Assembly (NCBI GenBank): GCA_963711725.1
Contig: CAVQFO010000041.1
Location: 1-19,898, forward strand
Source: CAVQFO01 sp963711725
GTDB lineage: Bacteria; Pseudomonadota; Gammaproteobacteria; Nitrococcales; Aquisalimonadaceae
Length of the DNA stretch: 19,898 nt
Reading direction: 5' to 3'
In this document: in pieces, positions 1 to 7,507 of the stretch
Position numbering within the stretch: position 1 is the stretch's first letter
Layout: each line of letters begins with the position of its first letter
Position numbers and translations under genes: made by a program
The notes under the pieces: generated by a model
What the model was told of the DNA's origin: nothing
What the model saw: only the letters and a program-made list of their open reading frames with translations
Database searches by the model: none

Positions 1-107
1 ACCTAATCGAAATGAGAGGTGGTGTTGCTCGGTGCGCTCCGTGTCTCTGTGGTGATCTTCATGCTTGAAGCTTCTTACCAAGCCCGGATTTTAGCCACAT
101 GGCATGC

Positions 108-134
108 GGCGCAATGCCCTTCGGTTATTGCGCC
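108..134. repeat. Short REP-like hairpin repeat downstream of tatD
   Basis: The arms GGCGCAAT (108-115) and ATTGCGCC (127-134) are perfect inverted copies around an 11-nt loop containing TTCG. Read on the minus strand, the motif is GGCGCAATAACCGAAGGG followed by CATTGCGCC. I recall very similar intergenic units from many gamma- and betaproteobacteria, but I could not search for copies. It sits 29 nt beyond the tatD stop codon, so it may end or stabilise the tatD transcript. There is no U tract directly after it. I see no supported gene in 1-162. Confidence 0.6.
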
Positions 135-162
135 CTACGTGTTCTTGTCAGGTGTTGGGGTG

Positions 163-957
163 TCAGCCGGTAAGCTTGGCTGTGGGAAACAGTCTGCGGA
201 AGTTCTCCGTCGTAGCCTGCGCGATCGTTTCCAGTGACTCGCCGCGAATCTCTGCGAGGCATTCCGCGACTTCCCTGACAAAAGCGGGTTCGTTCTGCCG
301 GCCGCGGTGGGGAACGGGCGCGAGATAGGGGCAATCGGTTTCAACCAGCAAGCGGTCCAAGGGCAACTGGCGGGCCACGTCGCGCAGGGCGTCCGCATTG
401 CGGAAGGTCAGAATGCCGGACAAGGAGATATGGAAACCCTGGGCCATGAAGCGCTCGGCGCTGGCCTTGTCCTCGGTGAAGCAGTGGATGATCCCCCCCA
501 CTTCGGAGGCGCCCTCCTCTTCCAGGATCCGGGCCGTGTCCTCCGGTGCGCCACGGGTGTGGACAATCACCGGTTTGCCCGCGAGTCGCGCGCCCCGGAT
601 ATGCCGCCGGAAACGTTCCTGCTGCATGGGGCGGGCGCTTTCGTCGACACAGAGATAATCCAGGCCGGTCTCACCGATGGCCAGTACCGCCGGGTTCCCG
701 GCCAGTTCAGCCAGCTCCTCGGGGCTTGGATTCTGCTCCTCGCCGGCGCACGGGTGAACGCCCACCGTCGTGGCCGTCGCCGGGTAGCGTTCGGTCATCG
801 CCAGCAGCTCGGGCAGGCCGGCCAGATCCACCGCGACCGTGAGGAAGTAGCCTACGCCCCGTTCACGGGCCGCCTCCATGTACGCGACGGTGTCGCGGCC
901 GGCTTTCGATTCCAGCATCTGTAAGTGGCAATGGGAGTCGACAAGGAACGGTTCCAT
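163..957 (-). CDS. tatD: TatD-family metal-dependent hydrolase (YcfH type)
   Basis: This 264-residue protein is a TatD-family TIM-barrel hydrolase, closest in length and context to E. coli YcfH (265 aa). Family members are metal-dependent DNases or phosphoesterases, but the substrate of this branch is not settled. The metal ligands are visible: the N-terminal H-x-H (H9, H11 in VDSHCHL), E96 in GETGLDY, H133 in VIVHTRG, H158 in GGIIHCF and D208 in ETDCPYLAP. The C-terminal PHRGRQNEP segment is also typical. The start is an ATG. It is the last gene of the long minus-strand block, 78 nt after pilZ with a perfect hairpin in the gap. The tmk-holB-pilZ-tatD order matches Pseudomonas. Confidence 0.93.
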   Translation of the reverse strand: MEPFLVDSHCHLQMLESKAGRDTVAYMEAARERGVGYFLTVAVDLAGLPELLAMTERYPATATTVGVHPCAGEEQNPSPEELAELAGNPAVLAIGETGLDYLCVDESARPMQQERFRRHIRGARLAGKPVIVHTRGAPEDTARILEEEGASEVGGIIHCFTEDKASAERFMAQGFHISLSGILTFRNADALRDVARQLPLDRLLVETDCPYLAPVPHRGRQNEPAFVREVAECLAEIRGESLETIAQATTENFRRLFPTAKLTG

Positions 958-1000
958 GGAACGCCTTCGGCTTTTGGATCTGTGGATTGGGGTGACGCGG

Positions 1001-1024
1001 CAAGCCCCGGGACTCCGGGGCTTG
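1001..1024. other. Perfect 10-bp hairpin between pilZ and tatD
   Basis: CAAGCCCCGG (1001-1010) pairs perfectly with CCGGGGCTTG (1015-1024) across a GACT loop. On the minus strand no U tract follows it, so it is not a classical Rho-independent terminator. It could be a transcript-stabilising or processing structure, or a weak attenuator ahead of tatD. Confidence 0.5.
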
Positions 1025-1035
1025 GAAAACCGGAT

Positions 1036-1401
1036 TTACATCGTGTGGGTCGGGCGGTCCGACTCCAGGGCGCCCGCCAGATAAGTCTCGATCTTGGTGC
1101 GGGCCGGGCCGCCGTCCTTGTCGGTGAACTGCAGGCCGATACCCGCCGTGCGGTTGCCCTGGGCTCCCTTGGGAGTGATCCAGACCACTTTGCCTACCAC
1201 GGGGAGTTTTTCCTTTTCCTCCATCAGGCTCAACAGGATGAAGACCTCGTCGCCCAATGAATAAGGATTGCCGGTGGGAACGAACAGGCCCCCGTTTTTC
1301 ACGTATGGCATGTACGCGGCGTACAGCGCGTGCTTGTCCTTGATGGTCAGCGACAAGATGCCCTGCTTCGCGCGGGCCGCCGGTTTGCGAGCTTCTACCA
1401 T
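1036..1401 (-). CDS. pilZ: Type IV pilus assembly protein PilZ
   Basis: This 121-residue single-domain PilZ protein matches the length and gene position of P. aeruginosa PilZ (PA2960), which lies between holB and tatD and is needed for type IV pilus assembly. The body has the expected beta-barrel features: LTIKDKHALYAAYMPYV, then NGGLFVPT, LGDEVFILLSL, VVGKVVWITPKG and TAGIGLQF. The c-di-GMP-binding RxxxR motif is not evident, as in true PilZ, which works through protein contacts with the pilus ATPase system rather than by binding the nucleotide. I chose the ATG at 1401 over an upstream in-frame start because GGAAGG lies 8 nt before it and the PilZ domain starts soon after. The start is 58 nt downstream of holB. 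Confidence 0.88.
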   Translation of the reverse strand: MVEARKPAARAKQGILSLTIKDKHALYAAYMPYVKNGGLFVPTGNPYSLGDEVFILLSLMEEKEKLPVVGKVVWITPKGAQGNRTAGIGLQFTDKDGGPARTKIETYLAGALESDRPTHTM

Positions 1402-1459
1402 AGGTTTGACCTTCCGATGAATCCTGTCCTGCTTCCGAGAGTCCTGACCCCGTAAACCG

Positions 1460-2482
1460 TTACCGAGCCGCTCGGGCATCTCTTGCGGGTGCGTGGAACA
1501 TTTCCACCCATTTCACCAAAAGCGCGATGGCCTGCAGCTCCGTGTTCAGCGGCCGATCAGCCAAGCGCTTGGCCTCGTAAACCACATCGAGATACTCATG
1601 CAGTTTGTCCCAGGGAATCTGTTTAAGCAAGCTGTTCAATTGCTTGTGCTGCTTTTCTGGCAGCGAGGGTGAACTTCCACCCGCGGAAATCCGGATCATT
1701 GCCGTCACCGCGAACGCCAGCAAATCCAGCAGCAGCGGCCATTGCTCCTTGGGCCATCGGGCGGCGACGGATACCGGATCGATGCGCTCCGACGCCAGTT
1801 GCGCCAACTGCTCGATAAGCTCGGCCTGTCGCGAACCGGCGCCCAGCTCCGCCAGGGAGAGGACGCGCAGCGGCGCGCCGCCTGCAAGCCCCAACAAGCC
1901 CATGTCGTCGGCACCGACCTGCCGCTCGCGCAACCAGGATTGCGCCTCCGTCTGGGAAGGCGCCGAAAACGGCAGCTGTTGGCATCGGCTGCGGATCGTC
2001 GGAAGCAATCTTGACGCCCGCCCCGTCACCAACATCAGAATTGCGCCCTCGGTCGGCTCTTCCAGGGTCTTGAGCAAGCTGTTGGCGGCGGACACCGTCA
2101 TCGCATCCGCCGGTTGAACAATGCCCACCCGGTAGCCGGCAAACTGGCTCTTGAGCGTCAGAAAGCCCGTGAACTCGCGAATGGCGTCCACCTTCAGGGC
2201 CCCGCCCGTCTGCTCCGGGGCAATCATCCGGTAATCGGGATGGGCCCCGCCAACGTGCAGCTGGCAGCCCTTGCAGCGGCCGCAAGGCCGCATCGCCCAG
2301 TCCGGTTCGGCGCAGAAAAGCGCTTGCGCGAAGCGGACCGCGAATTCGGTCTTGCCAAGTCCGTCCGGCCCCGAGAGCAGCAATGCGTGGGGAAGCCGCC
2401 CGGAACCGGCCTGGGCCGCGAGCCTCTGCCATTGTTCCCGCTGCCAGGGATACGGCTCTGCCTTGTTCTGGGTTTCCGTCAC
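1460..2482 (-). CDS. holB: DNA polymerase III delta' subunit
   Basis: This 340-residue protein is the delta' subunit of the DNA polymerase III clamp loader, which opens and loads the beta clamp together with delta and tau/gamma. The N-terminal AAA+ region keeps GPDGLGKT (38-45), a zinc-module cysteine cluster (C57, C67, C70, C73 in and before CGRCKGC), the helix NSLLKTLEEP and the SRC motif (165-167) that contributes the arginine finger. The C-terminal collar domain runs from about residue 210 to the end. The start codon is GTG, and it overlaps the tmk stop codon as GTGA, so the two genes are probably translationally coupled. Order and length agree with E. coli and Pseudomonas holB. Confidence 0.94.
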   Translation of the reverse strand: MTETQNKAEPYPWQREQWQRLAAQAGSGRLPHALLLSGPDGLGKTEFAVRFAQALFCAEPDWAMRPCGRCKGCQLHVGGAHPDYRMIAPEQTGGALKVDAIREFTGFLTLKSQFAGYRVGIVQPADAMTVSAANSLLKTLEEPTEGAILMLVTGRASRLLPTIRSRCQQLPFSAPSQTEAQSWLRERQVGADDMGLLGLAGGAPLRVLSLAELGAGSRQAELIEQLAQLASERIDPVSVAARWPKEQWPLLLDLLAFAVTAMIRISAGGSSPSLPEKQHKQLNSLLKQIPWDKLHEYLDVVYEAKRLADRPLNTELQAIALLVKWVEMFHAPARDARAAR

Positions 2483-3111
2483 GCGCCGTTTCCGTTCATG
2501 AATTCCTGGAGAACCCGATTCAGTGCGGCCTGTACGCCTTCAATGGATTGGGACGCGTCCAGGCGCTTGATCCTTTGCGGTTCGTTCTCGCACAGTGACA
2601 GATACGCGTTGCGGGTACAGTGGAAGAAGTCGCGTTTTTCGCTTTCGAATCGATCCAATTCGCCCCGTTGCGCGGCGCGCTCCAGGCCTTGATCGATGGA
2701 GACATCCAGAAAGAGTGTGAGATCGGGCCGCAGATCGCCCTGGGTCCATTGCTCCAGCTCGGCGATCCGCTCCGCGCCCAGTCGCCGGCCACCGCCCTGG
2801 TAGGCGTAAGTGGCGTCGGTGAAGCGATCGCAGACCACCCAGGATCCGGCTTCCAGGGCCGGCCTTATCACCTTGGCCAGGTGTTCCGCTCGAGCGGCGA
2901 AGACCAACAGGGTCTCGGCCTCGGCCGACATGCCGTCATGCCGATGGCTGAGCAGCAGATTGCGGACGTCCTCCCCCAAGGGCGTGCCCCCGGGCTCCCG
3001 GGTCATCACCGGCTCGATGCTCCGCTGCCGCAGCCAGTTCCTCACATACTCCAGGCAGGTGGTCTTGCCAGCCCCTTCCAGGCCCTCGACGGTAACGAAT
3101 CGTCCCGGCAA
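2479..3111 (-). CDS. tmk: Thymidylate kinase (dTMP kinase)
   Basis: This 210-residue cytoplasmic kinase phosphorylates dTMP to dTDP with ATP, an essential step toward dTTP. It shows the P-loop GLEGAGKTT (10-18), the REPGGT segment (38-43), the DRF motif (95-97), the YQGGGR substrate loop (104-109) and a LID region with arginines near residues 145-155. Length is standard. The start is TTG: the next ATG lies after the P-loop, so TTG at 3111 must be the real start. AGGAG overlapping the mltG stop codon is well placed to serve it. The gap from mltG is 10 nt, and the 3' end overlaps holB by 4 nt. Confidence 0.95.
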   Translation of the reverse strand: MPGRFVTVEGLEGAGKTTCLEYVRNWLRQRSIEPVMTREPGGTPLGEDVRNLLLSHRHDGMSAEAETLLVFAARAEHLAKVIRPALEAGSWVVCDRFTDATYAYQGGGRRLGAERIAELEQWTQGDLRPDLTLFLDVSIDQGLERAAQRGELDRFESEKRDFFHCTRNAYLSLCENEPQRIKRLDASQSIEGVQAALNRVLQEFMNGNGA

Positions 3112-3121
3112 CTGCTCTCTC

Positions 3122-4144
3122 CTATCGCCGGCCCAGCTGGTATTTGCGGACCGCTTCGTTGTGTTCTTTCAGGGTAGCCGAAAAATGGTGGTGGCCGTCC
3201 CCGGTTGCCACGAAGTACAAGCTGTCACCCGGCTCCGGATGAAGGGCCGCACGGATGGATGCCCGGCTCGGCATCGCAATGGGCGTTGGCGGCAAGCCGG
3301 CGCGCGTATACGTGTTGTAGGGGGTGTCCTTGCGCAGATCCCGGAACGTGATGTCGCCCTTGTAGTCGTCGCCCAGGCCGTAGATGACCGTGGGGTCCGT
3401 CTGCAAGCGCATTCCACGCTGCAAGCGGCGCACGAACACGCCCGCGATTCGTTCCCGCTCTTCCGGAACGGCGGTTTCCCGTTCGACGATGGAAGCCAGA
3501 ATCAAGGCTTGGTACGGCGTTTTCAGCGGCAGCCCGTCCTCCCGCTGGGGCCATTGGCTGGCCAGATACTCCTTCATGGCTCTGTAGGCCCGGTCCAGGA
3601 AGGCGATATCGCTTGTGCCCCGGGGGAAATTGTAGGTTTCCGGGAGAAAGCGGCCCTCGGGGAGCTCATCGGGGTGGCCCAACCGCGCCATGATCTGCTT
3701 GGGCCCGGCATCGGGCTTGATAGTGTGTTTGAGCTCGTCCGAGGAACGTACCGCATCCATGACCTGTCGGAAGGTCCAGCCCTCCACCAGCGTCAATGAA
3801 TGCTGGAGCACAGCGCCGCGCACCAGTTTATCGAGCAACTGGGCTGGCTTGATACCGGGTTCCAGGGCGTACTCCCCGGCCTTGATCTCCCGCGCATCGC
3901 CATGCAGCCGGGCCATAACCTGAAACAGGCGGGGGTCCGAGACCAGGCCCTTGCCGTGCAGCCGGCGGGCAAAACTTCCGAACGAGGTTCCGGGCGGGAG
4001 CTCAACCACAATGTTCTTGTCGCCGGTATTGAGCGGGGTGCGCTCAAACTGGCGATACCGATGCATCACCAGTGCCCCGCCCACCAATACAAAGGCAGTT
4101 ACGCCGAGAATGAGTCGAATGATGATCTGTTTTCGTTTGGACAT
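3122..4144 (-). CDS. mltG: Endolytic murein transglycosylase MltG (YceG)
   Basis: This inner-membrane lytic transglycosylase cuts nascent glycan strands and is thought to release or terminate them during peptidoglycan synthesis. With the ATG at 4144 it has 340 residues, the same length as E. coli MltG. Residues 7-27 form one membrane helix after a short basic cytoplasmic tail. A LysM-like region follows, then the YceG domain with ETYNFPRGT (169-177) and the catalytic glutamate E221 in ASIVERET. LPPTPIAMPSRASIRAA and the FVATGDGHHHFS end are diagnostic. An in-frame TTG four codons upstream (4156) is the alternative start, and neither has a strong ribosome site. The gene follows pabC by 18 nt. 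Confidence 0.95.
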   Translation of the reverse strand: MSKRKQIIIRLILGVTAFVLVGGALVMHRYRQFERTPLNTGDKNIVVELPPGTSFGSFARRLHGKGLVSDPRLFQVMARLHGDAREIKAGEYALEPGIKPAQLLDKLVRGAVLQHSLTLVEGWTFRQVMDAVRSSDELKHTIKPDAGPKQIMARLGHPDELPEGRFLPETYNFPRGTSDIAFLDRAYRAMKEYLASQWPQREDGLPLKTPYQALILASIVERETAVPEERERIAGVFVRRLQRGMRLQTDPTVIYGLGDDYKGDITFRDLRKDTPYNTYTRAGLPPTPIAMPSRASIRAALHPEPGDSLYFVATGDGHHHFSATLKEHNEAVRKYQLGRR

Positions 4145-4162
4145 GGGATAGCGCAATCCGCG

Positions 4163-5017
4163 TTAGCGGGGCTCCGGTATGGTCCCGGCCGCGTACAACC
4201 AATTCAAAAGCCGATCGACCAGGGCCCGGCCGCCGCGAAGGGGGGCGCCGTCGATGGCACGAACCGGCCACACGCCGATCAGACTGTTGGAGAGGAACAC
4301 CTCCTCCGCGGCCTCGAGCTCGCCCAGCGAAAGCCCGGGCACCAGTCGCAGCGGCAGACCCTGGGCCTCGCAGTAGTCGAGAATGGCCTGCCTCATCACT
4401 CCGGCGACGCCGCAGCGAGCGAGGTCGGCTGTGTAAAGCCGCCCGGCCCGGAGGGCGAACAGGTTGGTGAACGTTCCTTCGATGACCCGATCATTTTGAT
4501 CGAGCATCAACCCTTCGGCAACGGACTCGTCCTCCCATTCGCCGCGGGCGATGACCTGTTCGAGCCGATTCAGATGTTTGATTCCCGCCAGTGCGGGTTG
4601 TTCCGACAGGCGCGTGGCACAGAGGCGCACATCCACGCCTGTGGTCCAACGAGTCGAGGGGTACTCGGGGTAGGAATGAATAGACAGTATCCGGGTAGGA
4701 GGTGTATCCACTCGCGGACGATAGCCGCGACCACCCTGCCCCCGGGTGACCACGATCTTGAGCACGGCGTCACCGACCATGCCGCGCGACAGCCGTTCGG
4801 CGTCCCGCCGCAGAGTCACTTCGTCGGGACAGGCGATGCCCAGCCGGGCGGCTCCCGACTGAAGGCGAGCAAGATGACGGTCCCACAAACGCGGCTGACC
4901 CGCGATTACGGCGACGGTCTCGAACAGGCCGTCGCCATATTGAAGGCCCCGGTCCGCGGCGGGAACCGCGGCGCCCGGTTCGCCGTTGATCAGGTAGCGG
5001 TCTGTTTGCTCAGGCAC
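4163..5017 (-). CDS. pabC: Aminodeoxychorismate lyase
   Basis: This 284-residue PLP-dependent fold-type IV enzyme converts 4-amino-4-deoxychorismate to p-aminobenzoate and pyruvate for folate synthesis. The expected features are present: DRGLQYGDGLFET (22-34), the PLP lysine K147 in GIKHLNRL, E180 in VIEGTFTNLF and the cofactor-binding GVMRQAIL and FLSNSLIGVWPV segments. A D-amino acid or branched-chain aminotransferase would look similar, but the position between fabF and mltG, shared with E. coli and Pseudomonas, supports PabC. The start is GTG, 18 nt after fabF, with no strong ribosome site, so coupling to fabF translation is likely. Confidence 0.93.
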   Translation of the reverse strand: MPEQTDRYLINGEPGAAVPAADRGLQYGDGLFETVAVIAGQPRLWDRHLARLQSGAARLGIACPDEVTLRRDAERLSRGMVGDAVLKIVVTRGQGGRGYRPRVDTPPTRILSIHSYPEYPSTRWTTGVDVRLCATRLSEQPALAGIKHLNRLEQVIARGEWEDESVAEGLMLDQNDRVIEGTFTNLFALRAGRLYTADLARCGVAGVMRQAILDYCEAQGLPLRLVPGLSLGELEAAEEVFLSNSLIGVWPVRAIDGAPLRGGRALVDRLLNWLYAAGTIPEPR

Positions 5018-5035
5018 CTTGCGGGCGCGAAGGCT

Positions 5036-6277
5036 TCAGTCCGGCCGCCGGAACAACAGGGTGCCGTTGGTTCCACCGAATCCGAAGGAATTGGACACCG
5101 CCGCGTCGATCTTCATTTCACGCGCCTCGCCCGGCACGTAGTCCAGATCGCATTCCGGATCCTGGTTTTCCAGGTTGATGGTGGGGGGCGCCACCTGATC
5201 GCGCAGGGCCAATACGGAGAACACGGCTTCGATCCCGCCGGCGGCGCCAAGCATGTGGCCGGTCATGGACTTGGTGGAGCTGACGGCAAGCTTGCTGGCG
5301 TGATCGCCGAACGCTGCCTTGAGCGCCAAGGTTTCCGCTTTGTCGCCCAGCGGCGTGGACGTGCCGTGGGCGTTCACGTATTGCACGGTCTCTGGGGCCA
5401 TCGCCGCGTCCGCCAGGGCGTTGCGCATGCAGCGGCGCGCGCCGTCGCCATCGGCGGGCGGCTGGGTCATGTGATGGGCGTCGGCGCTCATGCCGAATCC
5501 GGCAAGCTCCGCATAGATGCGGGCGCCGCGCTTCTTGGCGTGTTCGTACTCCTCCAGCACCATCACGCCGGCGCCGTCGCTGAGCACGAAACCATCGCGA
5601 TCCCGATCCCAGGGGCGGCTCGCGCCTTCGGGGTCGTCGTTGCGGGTGGACAGCGCCCGCGCTGCGGCGAAACCGCCGAGCCCGGTGGGGGACGTGGCGT
5701 ATTCGGCGCCGCCGGCGATCATGACGTCGGCATCGCCGTACGCGATGGTACGCGCGGCGTCGCCGATGTTATGGGTGCCGGTGGTGCAGGCGGTGACGAT
5801 GGCGATGTTCGGCCCCTTGAGGCCGTACATGATGGACACATGCCCGGAAATCATGTTGATGATGGCGCCGGGCACGAAGAACGGCGAAATCTTGCGGGGG
5901 CCGCCGTCCATGTAGCTCTGGTAGCCGTTTTCGATCCAGGAAATACCACCGATACCCGAGCTGATCGCCACGCCGATGCGCTCTGCGTTTTCCTCGGTGA
6001 CTTCCAGGCCCGAATCGCGAATGGCCTGGGTCGAGGCGGCGATGCCGTAGTGGATGAACGGGTCCATCTTGCGGGCATCCTTGGGATTCAGGTATTCCGT
6101 TACGTCGAACCCGCGAATGCTGCCACCGAAACGAACGGAGAACTTCGAGGTGTCGAAGTGCTCGATCGGTGCGATTCCGCTCTTACCCGCCAGGATATTT
6201 TTCCAGGCCTCCTCGGTGGTGTTGCCGACCGGGGAGACAACACCCAATCCGGTTACAACGACACGTCGCTTAGCCAA
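5036..6277 (-). CDS. fabF: 3-oxoacyl-ACP synthase II (KAS II)
   Basis: This 413-residue condensing enzyme elongates acyl-ACP with malonyl-ACP and usually governs temperature-dependent conversion of C16:1 to C18:1. The Cys-His-His triad is complete: C164 in TACTTGTHN, H304 in VNAHGTSTP and H341 in STKSMTGH, with K336 nearby. Length is typical. The start is TTG at 6277: it aligns with the MSKRRVVVTG start of E. coli FabF and has AGAGGA about 7 nt upstream. The preceding ATG at 6284 is out of frame and stops after four codons. A U-tailed hairpin lies between acpP and this gene, so its expression is probably below that of acpP. Confidence 0.96.
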   Translation of the reverse strand: MAKRRVVVTGLGVVSPVGNTTEEAWKNILAGKSGIAPIEHFDTSKFSVRFGGSIRGFDVTEYLNPKDARKMDPFIHYGIAASTQAIRDSGLEVTEENAERIGVAISSGIGGISWIENGYQSYMDGGPRKISPFFVPGAIINMISGHVSIMYGLKGPNIAIVTACTTGTHNIGDAARTIAYGDADVMIAGGAEYATSPTGLGGFAAARALSTRNDDPEGASRPWDRDRDGFVLSDGAGVMVLEEYEHAKKRGARIYAELAGFGMSADAHHMTQPPADGDGARRCMRNALADAAMAPETVQYVNAHGTSTPLGDKAETLALKAAFGDHASKLAVSSTKSMTGHMLGAAGGIEAVFSVLALRDQVAPPTINLENQDPECDLDYVPGEAREMKIDAAVSNSFGFGGTNGTLLFRRPD

Positions 6278-6305
6278 GGTTCATCCTCTCGATTTACCGC
6301 CTGTT

Positions 6306-6347
6306 AAAAACTCGAAAGGGCACCCGCTTCCGCGGTGCCCCTTCGAG
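6306..6347 (-). terminator. Rho-independent terminator or attenuator after acpP
   Basis: On the minus strand a 14-bp stem with one mismatch (6334-6347 pairing with 6311-6324) and a 9-nt loop is followed directly by TTTTT (6310-6306). It lies 34 nt past the acpP stop and 28 nt before the fabF start. This is a textbook intrinsic terminator shape. Since fabF has no other obvious promoter here, it probably terminates partially and yields abundant short acpP transcripts. Confidence 0.78.
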
Positions 6348-6381
6348 CTCGACCGGTGATTTCTTAATGGGGAGCCTGGAA

Positions 6382-6621
6382 TTACTGTTCCAGGTGCTCC
6401 TTAACGTAATCGACCGCCTGCTGAACGGTGGTGATCTTCTCGGCTTCCTCGTCGGGAATTTCGCATTCGAATTCCTCTTCCAGGGCCATCACCAGCTCTA
6501 CGGTATCCAGAGAATCGGCGCCGAGATCGTCGACGAACGAGGCTTCGGGAGTTACCTCCTCCTCTTTGACGCCCAGCTGTTCCACCACGATCTTCTTGAC
6601 GCGTTCTTCGATACTGCTCAT
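6382..6621 (-). CDS. acpP: Acyl carrier protein
   Basis: This 79-residue acidic protein carries growing acyl chains on a 4'-phosphopantetheine arm during fatty acid synthesis and donates them to phospholipid, lipid A and other pathways. The attachment serine is S37 in the invariant GADSLDTVELVMALEEEF segment, and the four-helix layout and length match E. coli AcpP. I chose the ATG at 6621 over an upstream in-frame start because MSSIEERVKKIV aligns with the family start and AAGGA lies just upstream. It sits between fabG and fabF as in E. coli. A terminator follows it and a candidate promoter precedes it, both consistent with very high expression. Confidence 0.97.
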   Translation of the reverse strand: MSSIEERVKKIVVEQLGVKEEEVTPEASFVDDLGADSLDTVELVMALEEEFECEIPDEEAEKITTVQQAVDYVKEHLEQ

Positions 6622-6670
6622 AAGGTCCTTACTCCCAAAATAGGTCCCGGTCAGACGTAGCTGCCGGCGT

Positions 6671-6699
6671 ATTGTATGCAAAGACGTAACGTCATGCCA
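6671..6699 (-). promoter_or_regulatory. Candidate internal promoter for acpP
   Basis: In the fabG-acpP gap the minus strand has TACAAT (6676-6671), which matches five of six bases of a -10 box and lies about 50 nt before the acpP start. The -35 candidate at the 17-nt spacing (TGGCAT) is poor. An 11-nt palindrome GACGTTACGTC (6693-6683) lies in the spacer and could be an operator or chance. A separate acpP promoter is known in E. coli; here it is only an inference. Confidence 0.3.
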
Positions 6700-6719
6700 T
6701 AGGCGAGGCCGCGACCGGC

Positions 6720-7463
6720 TTAACCCATGTACATGCCGCCATTTACATGAAGCGTGTGCCCCGTTATGTACTCCGCTGCCTCTGATGCCAGGAACGCCAC
6801 CGCCTTGGCGATGTCGTGGGGTTGCCCCAACTTGCCCAACGGAATCTGTTTCGTCAACTCGCCGCGCTGATCCTCGGGCAGTGCCCGGGTCATGTCGGTA
6901 TCGATGAATCCGGGCGCAACGGCGTTGACGGTAATGCCTCGGCTGCCCACTTCGCGAGCCAGTGACCGTGTGAATCCGATCATGCCCGCCTTGGCGGCCG
7001 CGTAGTTGGTCTGCCCGGCGTTGCCCAGAGAGCCCACTACGGAGGAAATGCTGATGATGCGGCCTTTCTTGGCCTTCATCATGCCGCGGATGCAGGCCTT
7101 GCTCACCCGGTAGATGGAGCTGAGGTTGGTCTGAATGATGTCATCCCACTCCTCGTCCTTCATGCGCATCATGAGATTGTCGCGGGTGATGCCGGCGTTA
7201 TTCACGAGAATGCCGGGGCTGCCATATTGCTCGGAGACCTCGCCGATCACGGCCTTGATCATCTCACCGTCGGCGACATCCAGTGTTACACCGCCGCCCT
7301 CGACGCCGGCTTCCCGCAGATAATCGGAAATGCGGCCCGCGCCGGCTTCGGTTGTGGCGGAGCCGACCACCGTCGCGCCCGCGGCACCCAGCTCCAGGGC
7401 GATCGCACGGCCAATGCCCCGGCTGGCGCCGGTGACCAGTGCCACCTGACCGTTCAAATCCAT
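6720..7463 (-). CDS. fabG: 3-oxoacyl-ACP reductase
   Basis: This 247-residue short-chain dehydrogenase reduces 3-oxoacyl-ACP to 3-hydroxyacyl-ACP with NADPH, the first reduction of each elongation cycle. It has the nucleotide-binding TGASRGIG (11-18), NNAG (88-91), N113 in QTNLSS, the catalytic S141, Y154 and K158 (YAAAK), and the GFIDTDMT substrate loop. The end HVNGGMYMG is typical of FabG. The start is an ATG with GGAGAGG about 5 nt upstream. Its place between fabD and acpP makes FabG far more likely than another dehydrogenase. Confidence 0.96.
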   Translation of the reverse strand: MDLNGQVALVTGASRGIGRAIALELGAAGATVVGSATTEAGAGRISDYLREAGVEGGGVTLDVADGEMIKAVIGEVSEQYGSPGILVNNAGITRDNLMMRMKDEEWDDIIQTNLSSIYRVSKACIRGMMKAKKGRIISISSVVGSLGNAGQTNYAAAKAGMIGFTRSLAREVGSRGITVNAVAPGFIDTDMTRALPEDQRGELTKQIPLGKLGQPHDIAKAVAFLASEAAEYITGHTLHVNGGMYMG

Positions 7464-7507
7464 CTACACCTCTCCTTTCCCGGGGCCGATCAGGCCCATT
7501 AGCCGAT

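Noticed and set aside
19..237. A 72-codon plus-strand reading frame at the left edge
   Set aside because: It overlaps the tatD 3' end and the hairpin repeat, and its product resembles no protein I know.
6270..6284. A four-codon ATG frame overlapping the fabF TTG start
   Set aside because: The AGAGGA ribosome site directly abuts this ATG, too close to serve it, but is well spaced for the TTG. It is probably chance.
3800..6307. An 835-codon plus-strand reading frame
   Set aside because: It runs opposite mltG, pabC and fabF, whose protein motifs are unmistakable. Its translation has no recognisable domain and is the usual GC-rich antisense shadow.
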